Source: Ficedula albicollis (Eukaryota > Chordata > Aves > Passeriformes > Muscicapidae). Taken from it: 64,000 nucleotides of DNA. Each line of letters starts with the position of its first letter. The stretch's first letter is position 1. Positions 11,831 to 24,443 of the stretch are shown piece by piece. The notes under the pieces are model-generated. The model ran no database searches, was not told the origin of the DNA, and worked only from the letters and a program-made list of their open reading frames with translations. The position numbers and the translations under genes are program-made. The stretch lies in assembly GCF_000247815.1 (NCBI RefSeq), contig NC_021677.1:17461687-17525686 (forward strand), read 5' to 3'.

Positions 11831-14320
11831 TACTTCTGTCAGTACCTCCAAGGAGTTGTGCTCAAAGTATGATGCTGTTCTTGGTGAGCTCAATGCTGCA
11901 TCAAGGTCAGCTCACTTCAGGCTTTCTGTGTAAAACATCTTCCTGCTCTGCCAAGCCCAAGGAAAGCACAGTCTGTCTTCCTCAAGAGCTTTGTGAGTAC
12001 AATTATGCATGTTCTAGATGCTTATACAAACTCACACATTAGAAGAGACAGAGAAGAAGAGATTTTAGAGGGAAAGAGGAAACAGTTTGCTGCACAATGA
12101 GATCCTGTTCTGCAGAAGTGCCTTCCCAGCCACTGCTGCCATTGAAAGATGGTCTCATTTGGGACAGGCCTGAGTCTGTCACACTCCCATTCACTTGGTA
12201 CAAAAGTCCAGCACAGCCTTTCAGGCAATATAACACTTTTCAGACTGAAGAAGAACAACCCTGACTCAGGCAGGAGTCCTACTGCTTTGTATTACTATAA
12301 ATAGATTAAAAGTCAGGTTATTTCTCTTTCAATCAAAACAAGCCAGCTGCTACAAGCAGTGAAAACACCCCTAAAACTCCAGTGCTGCTGATGGCACAAC
12401 GGCACATGGTACTTAGCATACTAAACATACTTTGGGGCATTCCCCTAAAAGGACTTTTGACAAGTAGAACTTTTGGCTTCCCTCACTGTTGAATTGACTA
12501 AACAAGCATATCCTTACCTTAAAGCTAGCTAAAAATGGGGAAATAACTCTGACAAAGGGGACAAGAGGAAAACTTTCATGTCTCCTACCCGAGAGCTCCC
12601 AGAAAGCCAGGTTTATTGCAGACACAATCTACTCATAATAAAACTTTGCTACAGGGCAAGAAAACCAACCACAGAGAAATAATTTCTCTCTGCAAAGCAT
12701 CTGCTTGCTGACTTTATTGCTGTTGCCATCTTGAACTGCAGAATTAAATAGTGGCAATATTTGTATGAAAAGGAGGAATGCTCAGCACTGCCAATGAAAA
12801 AGGGTTCCCCTCTCTTTACATCACCCTCCAAATGCCCTCCTTTGTAAAATGGACCCTCAAAGGTTCTAGCAGGAAAAGAGAGATCACCACTTCTCCAGGT
12901 GCCTCTCAATGTACTGAAATATTCAACAGCTCTCCACAGAAGCTATGGCAGTAGCATTTGGATGTAGGGTTAAACAGAAGGCAAACCCTTCTGCAAACCC
13001 AAGGCATTGCCTTTTGCAGAGCAATGGCCACAGGGAAGTGGGAGGCTGTTCCAGCTCTGCAGCTGGAGTGCTGACCAAAGAGCAATCATTGCCTGTCCCC
13101 AGACCTTAGGGTTATTATGCTCTGGGACATGAAAAGACTGTTTTGTTGCATCCTGTGCAATATCCAGCCCCAACCATTAAACTGTGCCTCCACAAATGCT
13201 CACTACAGTCTGTTCCTGATGGCACTGCCTATAGGAATGCTGACACTTGGGGGCCACAGTGGCTTACCACCACTTGTCCCACAGCAAACAGATTGATGCA
13301 AAGCCAGCCAAAGTCCTTCGAGCGTAAACTGGGAGAAAAATATAAGCCAAGCAAGAGACAGAGGGGATTTGCAGCAATCCCAGCCTCATCTGGCCCATCT
13401 GGGATACTTTAACATGTTTAGCTCTGAGGACATGATTTCAATGTGATACCAGATGGGCAAAGTGAGAAGGAAGACTCACTTTACACATAATGCCCTGCAC
13501 CAAGATCTGGAATCCACCTTTGTGATATCAGAGCATTTTTTACAAGCATGCTATTCACAGCTAAATTATACACACGTGCTACTCCATGCCTCCCACCCCC
13601 ATGGTGTCTTCTGTGGCAACAGCAGATTAGGAATTTGTGAAAGACTTTTTCAATTCACACACTCTGTTCTCCACTTAGAAAAGCTGCCAGTGTGGCAGGA
13701 TTAATATAGATACAGACCACAAAGTTTAGAGCTCACTAGGTAGACTTTGGTCAATGAAATTCCCTTGCCCAGATGTGCAGCTGCTCTATAATGAGTATGT
13801 GATAGGATTTGAACACGCACAGGAAAGTTTATTCAATCCTAATTTGCTACTGATGGCCTCTGCTGTCTGTGTAGTAATGGGGTAAACCTGCAGCCAGGCA
13901 GAGCAGATGAGAGAGAAAGAAATAAACTAGTTTAAGTCTGTCTGGGCTGCAGTAGACATCAGATAAAGCCACTTGTGACACAAGGGAAGGGGAAAAGAAT
14001 TGCTACAAGAAGCAAATGCAAAAAGAACAAAAAGAAAAGGCTCATGTATGTGCCCTCATACATGCCCATTCACATATGCATGGTGTATAATGCATACCCC
14101 TAACAGGATATTCGATCTCCAAACCCCTGATGTCATTTAAAGTGTTTCAATTGCCTACAGGCACGAGTCACGACAGCTCCTACAAACACCACTGACTTCT
14201 AAGCAACTATGCAAACATGCAAAACCTTTCCTACATGGTTTAAGTCCCCTTTTCACCCAATATGTAGGAGATATAACATCTAGTAATGCAGAAAAGCAAA
14301 ATACAGACCCCTTAAATGTC
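11831..14320. other. Unique non-coding sequence, nothing recognised
   Basis: Many short frames occur on both strands (at most about 90 codons), none with recognisable domains. No CR1 signature, RNA gene or simple repeat of note was seen. Confidence 0.5.
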
Positions 14321-14375
14321 TTCAATTAAAATTCCACCCAACTCATGAACTTTCTGCACATAAGCCAGAAACAAG
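14321..14375 (+). repeat. 55-base direct repeat, copy 2
   Basis: This is identical to 10805-10859 in the same orientation, with starts 3,516 bases apart. It is followed by TCAGCAGAGC and then ATTTGGAG, whereas copy 1 reaches ATTTGGAG after only three bases. Perfect identity over 55 bases is far beyond chance in a 64-kb window and implies a shared origin or an assembly duplication. Confidence 0.9.
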
Positions 14376-16584
14376 TCAGCAGAGCATTTGGAGCAAGACC
14401 AATGGTTTGGAAAATTTGGTCAACTCATACAATCACACTCTGTAAATGAGAAGAGTCTGAAACAGCCAGAGTGTCTCTCCATGGGGAGGAGCAGCAGCAA
14501 CATGAAGTGCAATGAAGCTAAAATAATTGAATCTCTTCTTTTTGTTTTTAAATTCCACTTTCTGAGTTTGCTGGTGAAGAGTATCAATCCAAAACAGAGG
14601 ACCCATTTATACTGCTGGGTGTAAAAGCCACAGCACGGCTGGCTATTGATACAAGTTTTGTCTTTTGAAAGAATCCTGCCTGGATTAGCCTGAGCATTGG
14701 TACAAAATGAAAGAATAAGGCAGATCTCCCTCTTTTCTCACGTTATCTTCCCTTGCTGTTTCAAAGCAGGTGTGAAAAACTGACACACATACAAATAGCA
14801 TATCTGAGCCAGCCAGGGGGAACAAGTATGAGGAATGAAGCTTTTCGGTGCTTTTCACCAACTTTGCCTCTGGCTGAATTACTGAATCAGAAGGAGAGGA
14901 AGGGAGGAAAAGCCCACATTGCCCTTTCAGGTCTCTTTTGTATCATGTGGCAAAACCTTATAGCTGAGGCCTTAGTTTTGACTGACATGGCAACAGTGAC
15001 CATGCTAACAGAAATTCTGACTGTAAAATTTTATTACTGAGATTAAACATACAGTTTTTAAAGATGGATGCTAAGAAAATAACTTTTTGTGCATAATTAT
15101 GTGTCTTTCTTACTCAAGGCCATACTCCCTGCCCTCTTTTTGGCCATGAGCTATTCCCAAACTTCCTCTGATTTCACAGTTCTGGCTCAGGCTCCCAGCT
15201 GCTTAACCTTAGCAATGCTTTATGGTCCTAACAAACCTATGTAGTATTTTCAAAGCAATCCTTTTAAAAAGAAAAGAGTGACACTGGAGAAAGATTTCTT
15301 AGTTCTGAAGGAAACTTCTAGAAGGCCTTTCTTTCTTCCTCCTGTCACTGCAAACATTTTCAGCTGGTAGGGTTGTTTTTCAGATGTAGAAATGGATTCT
15401 GATAACTGAACTGAGACAGACTCCTCTGAAGATTTTATAACAAATACTCCCACGACCACACAAATTCTTGTCATTTCTGAATACAGAACCTACCTGCACA
15501 TAAATATGCTGTGTTAAAATGTTTCATGACTATTTACTGCTTGCTATAAAAGTGGACAGGCCCATAAAGGCTGCTGTGCTTCCCCATAGCAGCACACAGT
15601 CTGCTCAGCCTTGGCCCACCTTCTCTTTTAATTGAGGAAGAGAGAAAGAAGGAAATAATCATGTGGTTTTATTCCTATCTTGATTTTTCACTATTGTTGA
15701 TTCTACCTCTTATTTCATTCTCCTTCTGGGAAAAGAACAATTCAGTAAGGGAGGGCACAAGGGTTCTTCTTTTTGTTGTCTCAACAATGGCATTTTAAAA
15801 AATAACATAGAAACCCTGCCAAAACTGTCAGCTCACAAACTACTGCATGAAAACAAAACAGGAAGAGAATTCACCCAAAATTAGAGCTAACTTGCAGCTT
15901 TTCTCTGCATGCCCAAGTTTTGCCACCTAGTGTGTCCAAAGACAGACACCAGTGCCACTGAGCTGTGGACTCCAAAGATTGAGGCTTCACATGAAGGAAG
16001 ATCTAAAGCTGAGTGAGTCAAAGGTCCTTTCACAGACTTGGAAAAGCTCTTGGCCATTCAGGAAATGCCATGCTTTCAAAAAACTCTGATGGTGTAGTAT
16101 GGAAACCAACAAACCTGAAATAACTCTGATATCCTTCAATACTTAACATACAAATTAAAAAAAAAAAAAAATCCAGCAGATAGGGGACAACAAGCAAGAG
16201 AAAACCCGTAAAACATGAACCTGATCTCCATGTGTGCACATATGGGCAAAAGAAAAAAGACATACCTAACTGGCAAGAAGTTTCACAGGCATAAATCTTG
16301 CAGCTCCACCGACTCATCAAATTTAGGTCTGGCACTGATGCTTATAAGCTTCTCTTCACTAAAAGTTTCTATTCCAGGCCTGTATCTTTTACTTTGTCCA
16401 TCTAAGTCAGCAGTTCCTAGTTGTACAAATGAGCTTTCCTTATCTGATTTTCTTGGCTGTTTCCCTACCATCTGCAAATACAACTCCCAACTCTTGGCTG
16501 TTCTGAATCCTGTCTGATTCTTTCATCCCACCTGCATCTTCCTTACAGCATCACTCAGCTTCTCTTACCTGTTGGGAAAGCATT
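14376..16584. other. Unique non-coding sequence with a poly-A tract
   Basis: No gene or repeat family was recognised. A run of about 15 A lies near 16157-16171, but nothing upstream of it looks like a retroposed transcript. Overlapping open frames near 16030-16517 on both strands are about 100 codons or less and resemble no known protein. Confidence 0.5.
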
Positions 16585-16628
16585 AAAAACAAACAAACAA
16601 ACAAAAAAAAACAGGGGGGAGGGGGAGG
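16585..16628. repeat. (CAAA)n tract followed by G-rich run
   Basis: Four or more CAAA units run into poly-A, then into a G-rich stretch of GGGGGG, A and GGGGG. It is a low-complexity compound repeat of the kind seen elsewhere in the window. Confidence 0.8.
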
Positions 16629-17394
16629 AAAGCAAAATAATCGAAACCTTTGCATTATATTTAATTACTTTACTCAGTTAAAATATACTCCTCATTCTGG
16701 ACAACTGCAATCCTTAATACTCTGGTTACACCTTTTCTATCTCTTCTCAAAGGATTTGTGGTGATGGTCTGCCAAAGATGGATGTTTACTTGTTGCTGTA
16801 CTTCTTAAAATCCCTTTGTCCCAGTATATGACAGTCTTCAGCAAGTAATCCTCCATATCATACATTAAGGGAACATTGTCTGTCAAAATTACAAAGGAAG
16901 ACAATCGCAGCTGACAGCGTATGTTCTCCTAACAACACCTGCTATCAATCAAAAGGCTGTCAAGCAAATGCAAAAGATGAAACTTCTGCCCTTCATAGTG
17001 ATCACACACGATGTAAGGGACTGCTATCCCTGACATACTCATTTTTTGGGAATTCAGAGTGACCAGCCCTCTGTAGTTGGCCAATGGTATATTTTGACAA
17101 AGCACTTCTCTAGACTTCCTTGCTCTGACTAAAAGGCCACCTGCAGACAGATGCATAAATCAACAGATCACAGAAGAGATGTTCTACCAACAGTCTGGTC
17201 ATGCTCACACAACTTGCTATTTTGTCATTTGATGGGTGAGGATGCTCATGATGAAAATCCCCTCATCCCTCTTCTTGCTCTTCAAGTTTCATCTGAAGAG
17301 GCAAATCAATCTAAGCCTGAAGGATCAACACATCCTGCGTGCTGTTCCCTTCTCGATCTATGTAATAACTCCAGCTTTTATAATTGAAAACAGA
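16629..17394. other. Unique non-coding sequence, nothing recognised
   Basis: No repeat or gene signature was identified. Open frames are at most about 78 codons. Confidence 0.5.
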
Positions 17395-17580
17395 TGACCT
17401 TGCTTCTATTAAAGCTCTTTTTCTATTAATTATTCATCTGTCTAAATTAGAAGTTACTCAGCTCATGCAGTAAAGCAATCCTACGTGTTGCAACACCATC
17501 TCCCTGCTAAACTAATGACTCACTAATAAAGTAGGCATCTGCCATTCAGTTATAAGACTTAATTACTTGAGGTAAGCCCA
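17395..17580. other. Candidate conserved non-coding element
   Basis: A cluster of AT-rich homeodomain-type words appears here: TATTAATTATTCATC near 17425, and CTTAATTACTTGAGG near 17560 close to the end. There is no repeat signature and no open frame of interest. Assignment rests on texture alone. Confidence 0.22.
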
Positions 17581-20344
17581 AGAGGTTACCTGTCTACAGT
17601 TATTGTCTGTTCTGAAGTTCAAGTTTCAGGTCCTTTAATAATTTCCACTAGCTGACAAAATTACAGTGGATGCAAAGGTTAACCCCATGCCTGCCTAATG
17701 ACTTCAGTATCCCAAGATGTTACATCTTCAGGAAATTATGGTTGTGATTGTGTTATTCTAGTGGAAGGACTAAAGTGATTGTGGTGCATGATGGGACAAA
17801 GGAGTGATGAACATCTGGCAACTGTTTGCACAATACAATAATAACTAGCCAAGTGAAGGGATAGAGCAGGCTTCAGGATTAGGAGTAATTTTCCTCATCA
17901 GCTTTTACTGGTAGTATTCGCTCAGGGACATGCAGAAGTAAAACCTGTGATTGTGATTTCTGAGAAACAGTGGTAAGCACAGAAGTATCCTGCTGACATT
18001 TTCTATATCCAACCTACCACCTTTTGGAAGGGCTCAACCCTGGACCATTTCTCAAACAATCAGCCAATAGCACAAGATATCTTAGTAAGGGTTTCAGAGC
18101 ACCAACAAGAAAAACAGACTTGCAAACAATAGCATCATATCAGAGAATAAAGCCCAAATATATTTTGATGCCAAATGGAAAAGATAGCAGAGAAGGAAAG
18201 ACTCCAACCCACTGCTCCACTAATATTTCTAGTACAGGCCACAAAGAGCTCTCCAAGTAATTTTGTGAAAAATGAAATACCATTGCTGTCTTGTGGTTTT
18301 GGGGAGGGGGTTGTTGTTGTTTAAACAGAATGTTTATGAAACGCTTTTGTATTGTTATTGCTCATTGTGGGATGATTGCATTTTACTGCAGAGCTGTATG
18401 AGATGTGCTTGTTCATTGATGCACAGGGTACATACATTGCCATGCAATAAGAGACCACAGCAATTACCAAGCCCAGCTCCCAGTCTCTACACTAGAGACA
18501 GGGCCATGAAGCCTGATGTAAGGCAACCAATGAATATGTAATCATTCCACAGAATAGAAATATACCTCAGTCTTCAATCTTTCTACAGGTTAGCAAAAGA
18601 AACATGAATTTTAATGTTGTGACCTTATTTCAAGTCTGCAACTCTTATGGACACAATGCTGCTTTTGCAATCATGGTCAGCACTGCATCAAAACCACCAC
18701 ACTAGCAAAATTCCTTTAATAGCACAAGAAAACTATGGGAAGAAATGTATTCCACAGAAATTACATCCTTATTATCCAGAAGGAGCGCATATTTAGCTCT
18801 GATGTTTCAAAGACACTTGCTAAATAATTAGAGGAATCTTTGTATGATGACAGGTTTCTTTAGACCAGCCTCATCACAGTAACAGCAGCCCCAGGTTTAC
18901 ATCACAGCCTATCAAGAAAAACAGGCATGGCTGCAGAATATCACCAACAGGCCAGCACCACCCCAAACACTCAGTGAGTACAGTTGCCAGTAGTTTTATT
19001 ATCTTTTTAACCAATAACTCCCAAAAAAACTTCACAGTCACGAATGAAAAAAAGAACCTACACCAAGTGTGAGATTTGTATTATTGTACCTATTTGGGGG
19101 AAAGAAAAGATAGAAAGATAAAGCAGAAATGGAAGAAATGAGCAATTTGGTTTCTTGAATCCTAATCTGGTATCTTGTCTACAAACCTCTCCTGCTTTCA
19201 AAAAGCTACAGGCTTTCTCAAACTGAAACAGGCTGTCTCCAGCACACCCTGAGCAGGGTAAAATATAAACTTAAGGGAGGAAAATCAACCTATAAAATCC
19301 TTTTACCAATGAAGATTATGTAAGCCCAAAAAATATTATGTTGCAGGGGTTTGCCAGCTATCAACTGGCTGGAAGCTGAACGGGAAGCAAGCTAGTTAAA
19401 CTGACACAGATGATGCCAAACATTGATTTTTTCACTAAATTGTTTTCCACATAAACCCTAGTATGGACATTCTTGAATTGGTTTAAAATTGACTTATAAT
19501 GATTGAGCATATGTTGAGTCTCTATTGACTCAGGGTTGTGGCCACAGAAGGGAAAAAAGAGTATTTGTGTCAGAATACAGCAACACATCCCGTGAAACAC
19601 CATAACAAGAAGAAAAAGGTTGTCCAATATATGCCCTTAAAAAATCAAAGTTTGAAGTTTAATCAAAGACAATAGATAAAGCCAAGTGGATACCCATGTG
19701 CAAAAAACTCACAATTTTATTTTAATGAAAATCACCCATTTTATCTGGATGTTACTTCTCCTAAACTAGAGCCGAGAAGCCAAACATGCACTCTTAGCCC
19801 CAGCTATTTGCTTCATTTTGTCCACTTTATTCTGTATTTACTGGATAATCAGTGTTTGTGCTGGCAGCCAACACACTCAGATGAAGGACAGGGCTTTGTA
19901 AAATGCTGTATTCTAACAATTCCAAGTGTTGAGACACCAGGATATGCTAGCACTGACTTAACATGCTTTGATTGGCAGTCGTGCTGCAATGGACAAAGTC
20001 CACTTGTATTAGAACATAACACCAAAGACAGTTTTACAGCTCGCTTCCATAGTGAGGGCAGTCACCACAAATGACCTGCTGGCTCCCATCAGGCTACACA
20101 GTAACCTCTGCTCCAGCACTGGACTCCAAACAATGGCTCAGTACGGGAATGGCACCTTGACTGCTCAGTAGTGGGAAGGTGGCTCAGGACCCACAGGGCT
20201 ACTGCTGCATCCTAGAGCAGCATAAATCATTTGTGCAATGGTTGTGGAGCACTGGAAAAGGGTTGTGCAGAGCCCTGCTCGCCTTCACTGGAATCAGAGC
20301 TGGAATACCTGCATTCTTAGAGGGAAGATTTAAGGGCAGGTAAA
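17581..20344. other. Unique non-coding sequence, nothing recognised
   Basis: No supported gene, RNA gene or repeat was found. A short T/G-rich patch occurs near 18296-18325. Frames near 19361-19627 (minus) and 19808-20074 (plus) are 88 codons each and unlike any protein I know. Confidence 0.5.
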
Positions 20345-20556
20345 GATAATGAAGAACCACTTTACTGTGCATGTGAACAAATACTGAACAGATTGCCCAG
20401 AGAGGGTGTGGACTCTCCCTTACTGGAGATATTCAGGATCTATCTGGACACGATCCTGTGCCGTGTGCTCTGCGGTGGCCCTGCTTGAGCAGGGAGGTTG
20501 GGCCAGAGAGCCAAGTGCGGTCCCTTCCAGCCTGACCCATTCTGTGACTCTCTGGT
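20345..20556 (+). mobile_element. CR1 LINE 3' end (avian type), plus strand
   Basis: In order, this shows the hallmarks of a bird CR1 3' end: a 'ctttactgtg' block, 'gattgcccagagagggtgtg', 'tggagatattcag', 'tctggacacgatcctgtgc', 'tgcttgagcaggg', 'ggtcccttccagcctgaccc' and the terminal ATTCTGTGACTCT, a version of the CR1 octamer. The remainder of the element is missing, as in most 5'-truncated CR1 insertions. It is moderately diverged and cannot move. It is the strongest single evidence that the host is a bird. Confidence 0.92.
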
Positions 20557-20879
20557 TGTGGATCAGTGTGAGTTTACTAACTGACAGACATGCTCTGTGC
20601 TGAAACTTATACAGAAAGCGAAAAAACCCAGGCACTTGCATTCTGACAGTGGAAAAACCATTACAAACCTGCATCTTGACACAGACCTAGCCACTCAAGA
20701 TTGCACTTTTCTTTTTGACTTTGAAATATCCTCTATACAGATGTATTTGCCTTCACAATTGCAGATGCGAAATTAAAATCTTCTTCCTCTTCCCTGGACA
20801 ATCATTTTTTTCCTCTATGCACAGTTTATAGGAGCTTACTCTTTGATATTTTTTTAGTAATTTGTGTTGTGTCTGGCAC
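20557..20879. other. Unique non-coding sequence, nothing recognised
   Basis: This is ordinary AT-rich sequence following the CR1 terminus. No target-site duplication could be confirmed by eye because the 5' junction is eroded. Confidence 0.5.
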
Positions 20880-21110
20880 TTTGGGGAGTGCCTGTGACAG
20901 AAAGCACTTTATTACTTCTCTGTTTGAGTTCACTGCAGAGCACTCGCCAGGCCTTATGAGTGAAAGGACAAATCTAGGCAGCAATTTAATCAAGCAGTGA
21001 TTGAAAAATTAAAGGTGGCGGTGATTAATATGGATTTAAGACTTTTTTTGTTTGAATGGGTTTTAGCTAGAGAACACGGCAGTTGGGCTTTTAATGTTTT
21101 TTTTTCTCCT
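20880..21110. other. Candidate conserved non-coding element
   Basis: This block has mixed AT-rich words without repeat signature: CAATTTAATCAAGCAG near 20983-20998, TTGAAAAATTAAAGG near 21001-21015, and GGTGATTAATATGG near 21019-21033. ATCAAG- and TTAAT-type words suit TCF-like and homeodomain-like binding, but such words are common by chance. No coding frame is present. Confidence 0.28.
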
Positions 21111-21997
21111 CTGAAAGAGAGAGAGGATGAGAAGGGAAACACAAAGGAAACCTCTTTAGGCAGATAATTTCTCTCCTTTTAGTATTCAAATAAAAGCCAA
21201 GGGAAGAGGTTACACACAGTGCATATTATTATCCTTTGGTAAATAATCAAGTGTAATTTCAGCAATCACAATACACCTCTGTGTATAAGCAAAGATCCAG
21301 CCATAAAAACTCCATTTGGACCAGCAACAGAAGGGAAAATTTCTGCCCAAGACATAAATGAATCTTCACACTGAATCATCAACCTGGCTTATGAAGAAAT
21401 AGATACCTTTTAGTAACCATGAGCATACACTAAACATACACAGAGTAAGCGTGTTTTACATTTAAAACAGAGGAACCAACATCTTTGAAAGCTGTTATGA
21501 AACAATGAAAGTATAACCTGCTAGACAGTCACACAAAATTAATCAGTGTCCACATCTGTGTTTGGTTAAAGAAGGAGGGATCTCTATAGCTAGAGATATA
21601 TGTGGAGAAACAAACAGACACGTACTGGAAAATCTGGATATGCACTCACTCACCTTGCACCAATTGCAACAGTAAAGGAGGTGGAACCACCATGGTTTAA
21701 ACCAGATTTCACATCAAGTCTTTGCATGGCAAAACATCTGCATCCCTCAATTTAGTTAAAGTTATAGAGAAGCCAGAACTTTGATCAAGCCATTTTGTAT
21801 TGCCCCTGTTTACAAGTTACTACTTTAAATCTATAGAGTAAATTCATATTAATCTAGCTCAAAGCTGTTATGCTTAACATAATTGTAAATAACTTGTGCA
21901 TGCACTTCTAAACAGTTTATAATACTTTAGATCAACTGAGAAATAGGGCCGAGCCAAGATAAGAATGTAAAAATTTCCTTTTCCTTAATGATGAATA
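21111..21997. other. Unique non-coding sequence, nothing recognised
   Basis: There is a short GA-rich patch near 21115-21130 and ordinary unique sequence otherwise. Confidence 0.5.
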
Positions 21998-22060
21998 CAC
22001 AAAAAAACCCAAAAAAACCCCCAAAAAAAACAACAACAAAAAACCAAAACAAAACAAAAG
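21998..22060. repeat. A/C-rich low-complexity tract
   Basis: A and C only: runs of seven or eight A alternate with CCC and CCCCC blocks, then CAA and CAAAA units. It is a degenerate simple repeat. Confidence 0.85.
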
Positions 22061-24149
22061 GTCTTAGCCAACCTGACATAAGCAGCAAATGATACCGGCC
22101 TTAATTTCTACCCTGAAATAAGTAGCTCCTGTCTAGGCATCTCTACAAAAACATCAGACACACCTCATCGTCCATAAAGTGCTGAAAAACTTAAATAGAA
22201 AACACAAAAAGCCATAGCAAACAAAGGAGATTATTTGTGGAAAATTAACCTTGTTATAATAAAAGCCATGTCTGGAAAAGGATTACCAGAGCTTGCACTT
22301 CAACTAATAGACTTATTTTTCTCAAAAGACATATTTTTTTCCCTTTACCTCTTTTCATGCATGGCCAGAGTAAGTGATTCATATTTTCCTCAGGTATCTC
22401 TTGTCCCCTTACACAGAAAAACATCATCATAAGAAGTTACTTGAAAAGAACTCCAAAGTCCATATTCAAAGCACTTAGATTAATAAAAAGAAAAGTTACC
22501 TACAAAATGGTTCTGAAGAGAAGTATGTTTGTTTGCAACAATGATGACTTTTGCTAGCTAACTTATACAACGGTGTGGTTCCCAAAGGGTTCACATAATT
22601 TAAGTACAGGATGTCTGAAAGAGTGCAGGAAGGTGGATACCCGATTTTCCACTCCCACATGCCCCTAGGCACCAGCATAATGGCATTAGAAAGTAGCTTT
22701 GCCAAAAATAAAAACTATTAAAGCACAATGCTTTTTTTTTCTGCTTACAGTTAAGAAGGGTGGTTTGATGTTTTGTGCATACCCACACCAATAAATGTAA
22801 ACAAAACCAATTCAATGAACCCTGCTTGAAAATACAGTAATGACATACTGCCATGACATGTGTACACTGGAGACACTGCAGAGTCAGAACCAAAGCTTTG
22901 CCAATTCATTGGCAAAAGAGCTGCCAATTTGATCAGTGTTCTTCAACCATTTCGCTAAAACTGTTTAAATCAACTTTTAACATTGACAAGAGCTGTGAGT
23001 TGAAATACAGGAGGAACCCAGACACAGGTACAAACTCTCTCTGAGAGTGCTGGGCTTTCTCCTCTCTTCCACACCCAAGTATCCAGTGAGAGGCTCAAAC
23101 AAAACATCCATTTCTGCTGCTCATCGTTAAGGTTATTCAGAACAACAACTCCAAAAGGGAAGACTCAAACACTTCAAATACAATTTCATCACATAAAGGA
23201 TCCTGACAGAGCCTGGGAAGATGGGGGCCAAGGGAAACACAGTCACCATCTAAAGAATAAAAAGTATAAAGAACAATCTGTGGTACAGGAGCAGGGAAGT
23301 ACTAATCACAGCAACAACCAGGATTCCTTTTGAGCCCTTTAGCCCAAAGTCTCCTAGGCCAATGTTTTCCAGAGCAGCCTCAAGTTTTGTGCAATACCAA
23401 TGCTTTCCAAAAGCAAGTTTCATAAATATCAAGCACTTTAGCTGATGTCCAGAAATGCCTCACATGACCAGCATCTCTGAAAATCTTGGGAAATGTCTGC
23501 TTCCTAATGCAAGACACTTCTGAAAATGCTAGACTGTTCTTCTCTTCATGTCAGTCTCTCCATATGCAAATTGTGAATGAAAATATTCTCCCACCATGAA
23601 GGATAAAAGCTTGCTCTTTACAAAACTCTTTTGAAAAGGGAAAATAACCAACACTATAAAGAAGAAAAACCATCATTATTGGTGTTCAGATGCTCCATAA
23701 CAATACAGCCCACTTTCAACACCTGTAGGAACTTCCTAAAAAAAAAAGAATGATGGAAGATGCAGATTTCGTTTAGGGAGAACCACAGTTACAAGGAAAC
23801 TCAAGGTCTTACTACTGCCACTGCAAAAACATAACTGCCTTATAAGTATGCAGTGGCAACTTGCCAGCAAGTGTAGAAATTCTGTTTTGCTGCTGAATTA
23901 CGAAGGCTTGGAAAAATTCTAGGACATTTAATTTCCTGGCAAATCGCTTGAACCAGTTACCTATAGAGCATTACCTCACAGCTTCTGACACGCAGTAACT
24001 CCACAAGTTTGCTGTCACAGAGAGCTACAGATCTCACATTAAGGCACTGCAGAGTATTACCCCTTTACTTTTCTGCAGTCAACCTTCATCTTTAATAAGA
24101 TTTTCTTTAACCACTGCTTCCTCTTTCTCCTTCCACCTTTGCTTTGCAG
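22061..24149. other. Unique non-coding sequence, nothing recognised
   Basis: No repeat, RNA gene or plausible exon was recognised. Open frames reach 97 codons (22600-22893, minus) and look random. The pyrimidine-rich stretch at about 24105-24149 could serve the exon-like segment that follows. Confidence 0.5.
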
Positions 24150-24443
24150 GACAGCAAGCTCAGGCAGTAGGGACTGCCTGACACGATGCTTTAGGTGTTG
24201 GTCCTACTGTTCCACTGTTCCATTACACAGCAGAGTTTACTGTGCCCATGCTGGGTCTGCCAGCCCAGCAGCAACTCCACTGCTCTTCAGCACAGCCCTG
24301 CCAAGTGCTGATGTGTCCTCCCTGCCTTCTCTTGCCTTTCTTCCTGCTTTGCTCAAAGCTGCCAACAACCTTTCCCAGCCTCCACACCCCAAGGAGGAGC
24401 CACGTTGTTAATTCCCAGCCCAGTAGCTCCCATTACTGCCCCA
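24150..24443 (+). other. Speculative exon-like segment (possibly non-coding RNA)
   Basis: A long pyrimidine tract ending in TTTGCTTTGCAG (AG at 24148-24149) looks like a good 3' splice site. A CCA|GTAAGA word at 24441-24449 could serve as a donor. The enclosed 294 bases are richer in GC than the surroundings. Two frames remain open through much of it, but the peptides are low-complexity and unlike known proteins. Real exon status is unproven; a chance pairing of splice-like words is quite possible. Confidence 0.15.

Noticed and set aside
16157..16171. Poly-A run considered as the tail of a processed pseudogene
   Set aside because: No mRNA-like sequence, polyadenylation signal or target duplication is visible upstream.
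11596..19751. 15-base word CCATTTTATCTGGAT present at both 11596-11610 and about 19737-19751
   Set aside because: A shared 15-base word is expected about once or twice by chance in 64 kb, and the flanks do not match, unlike the 55-base repeat.
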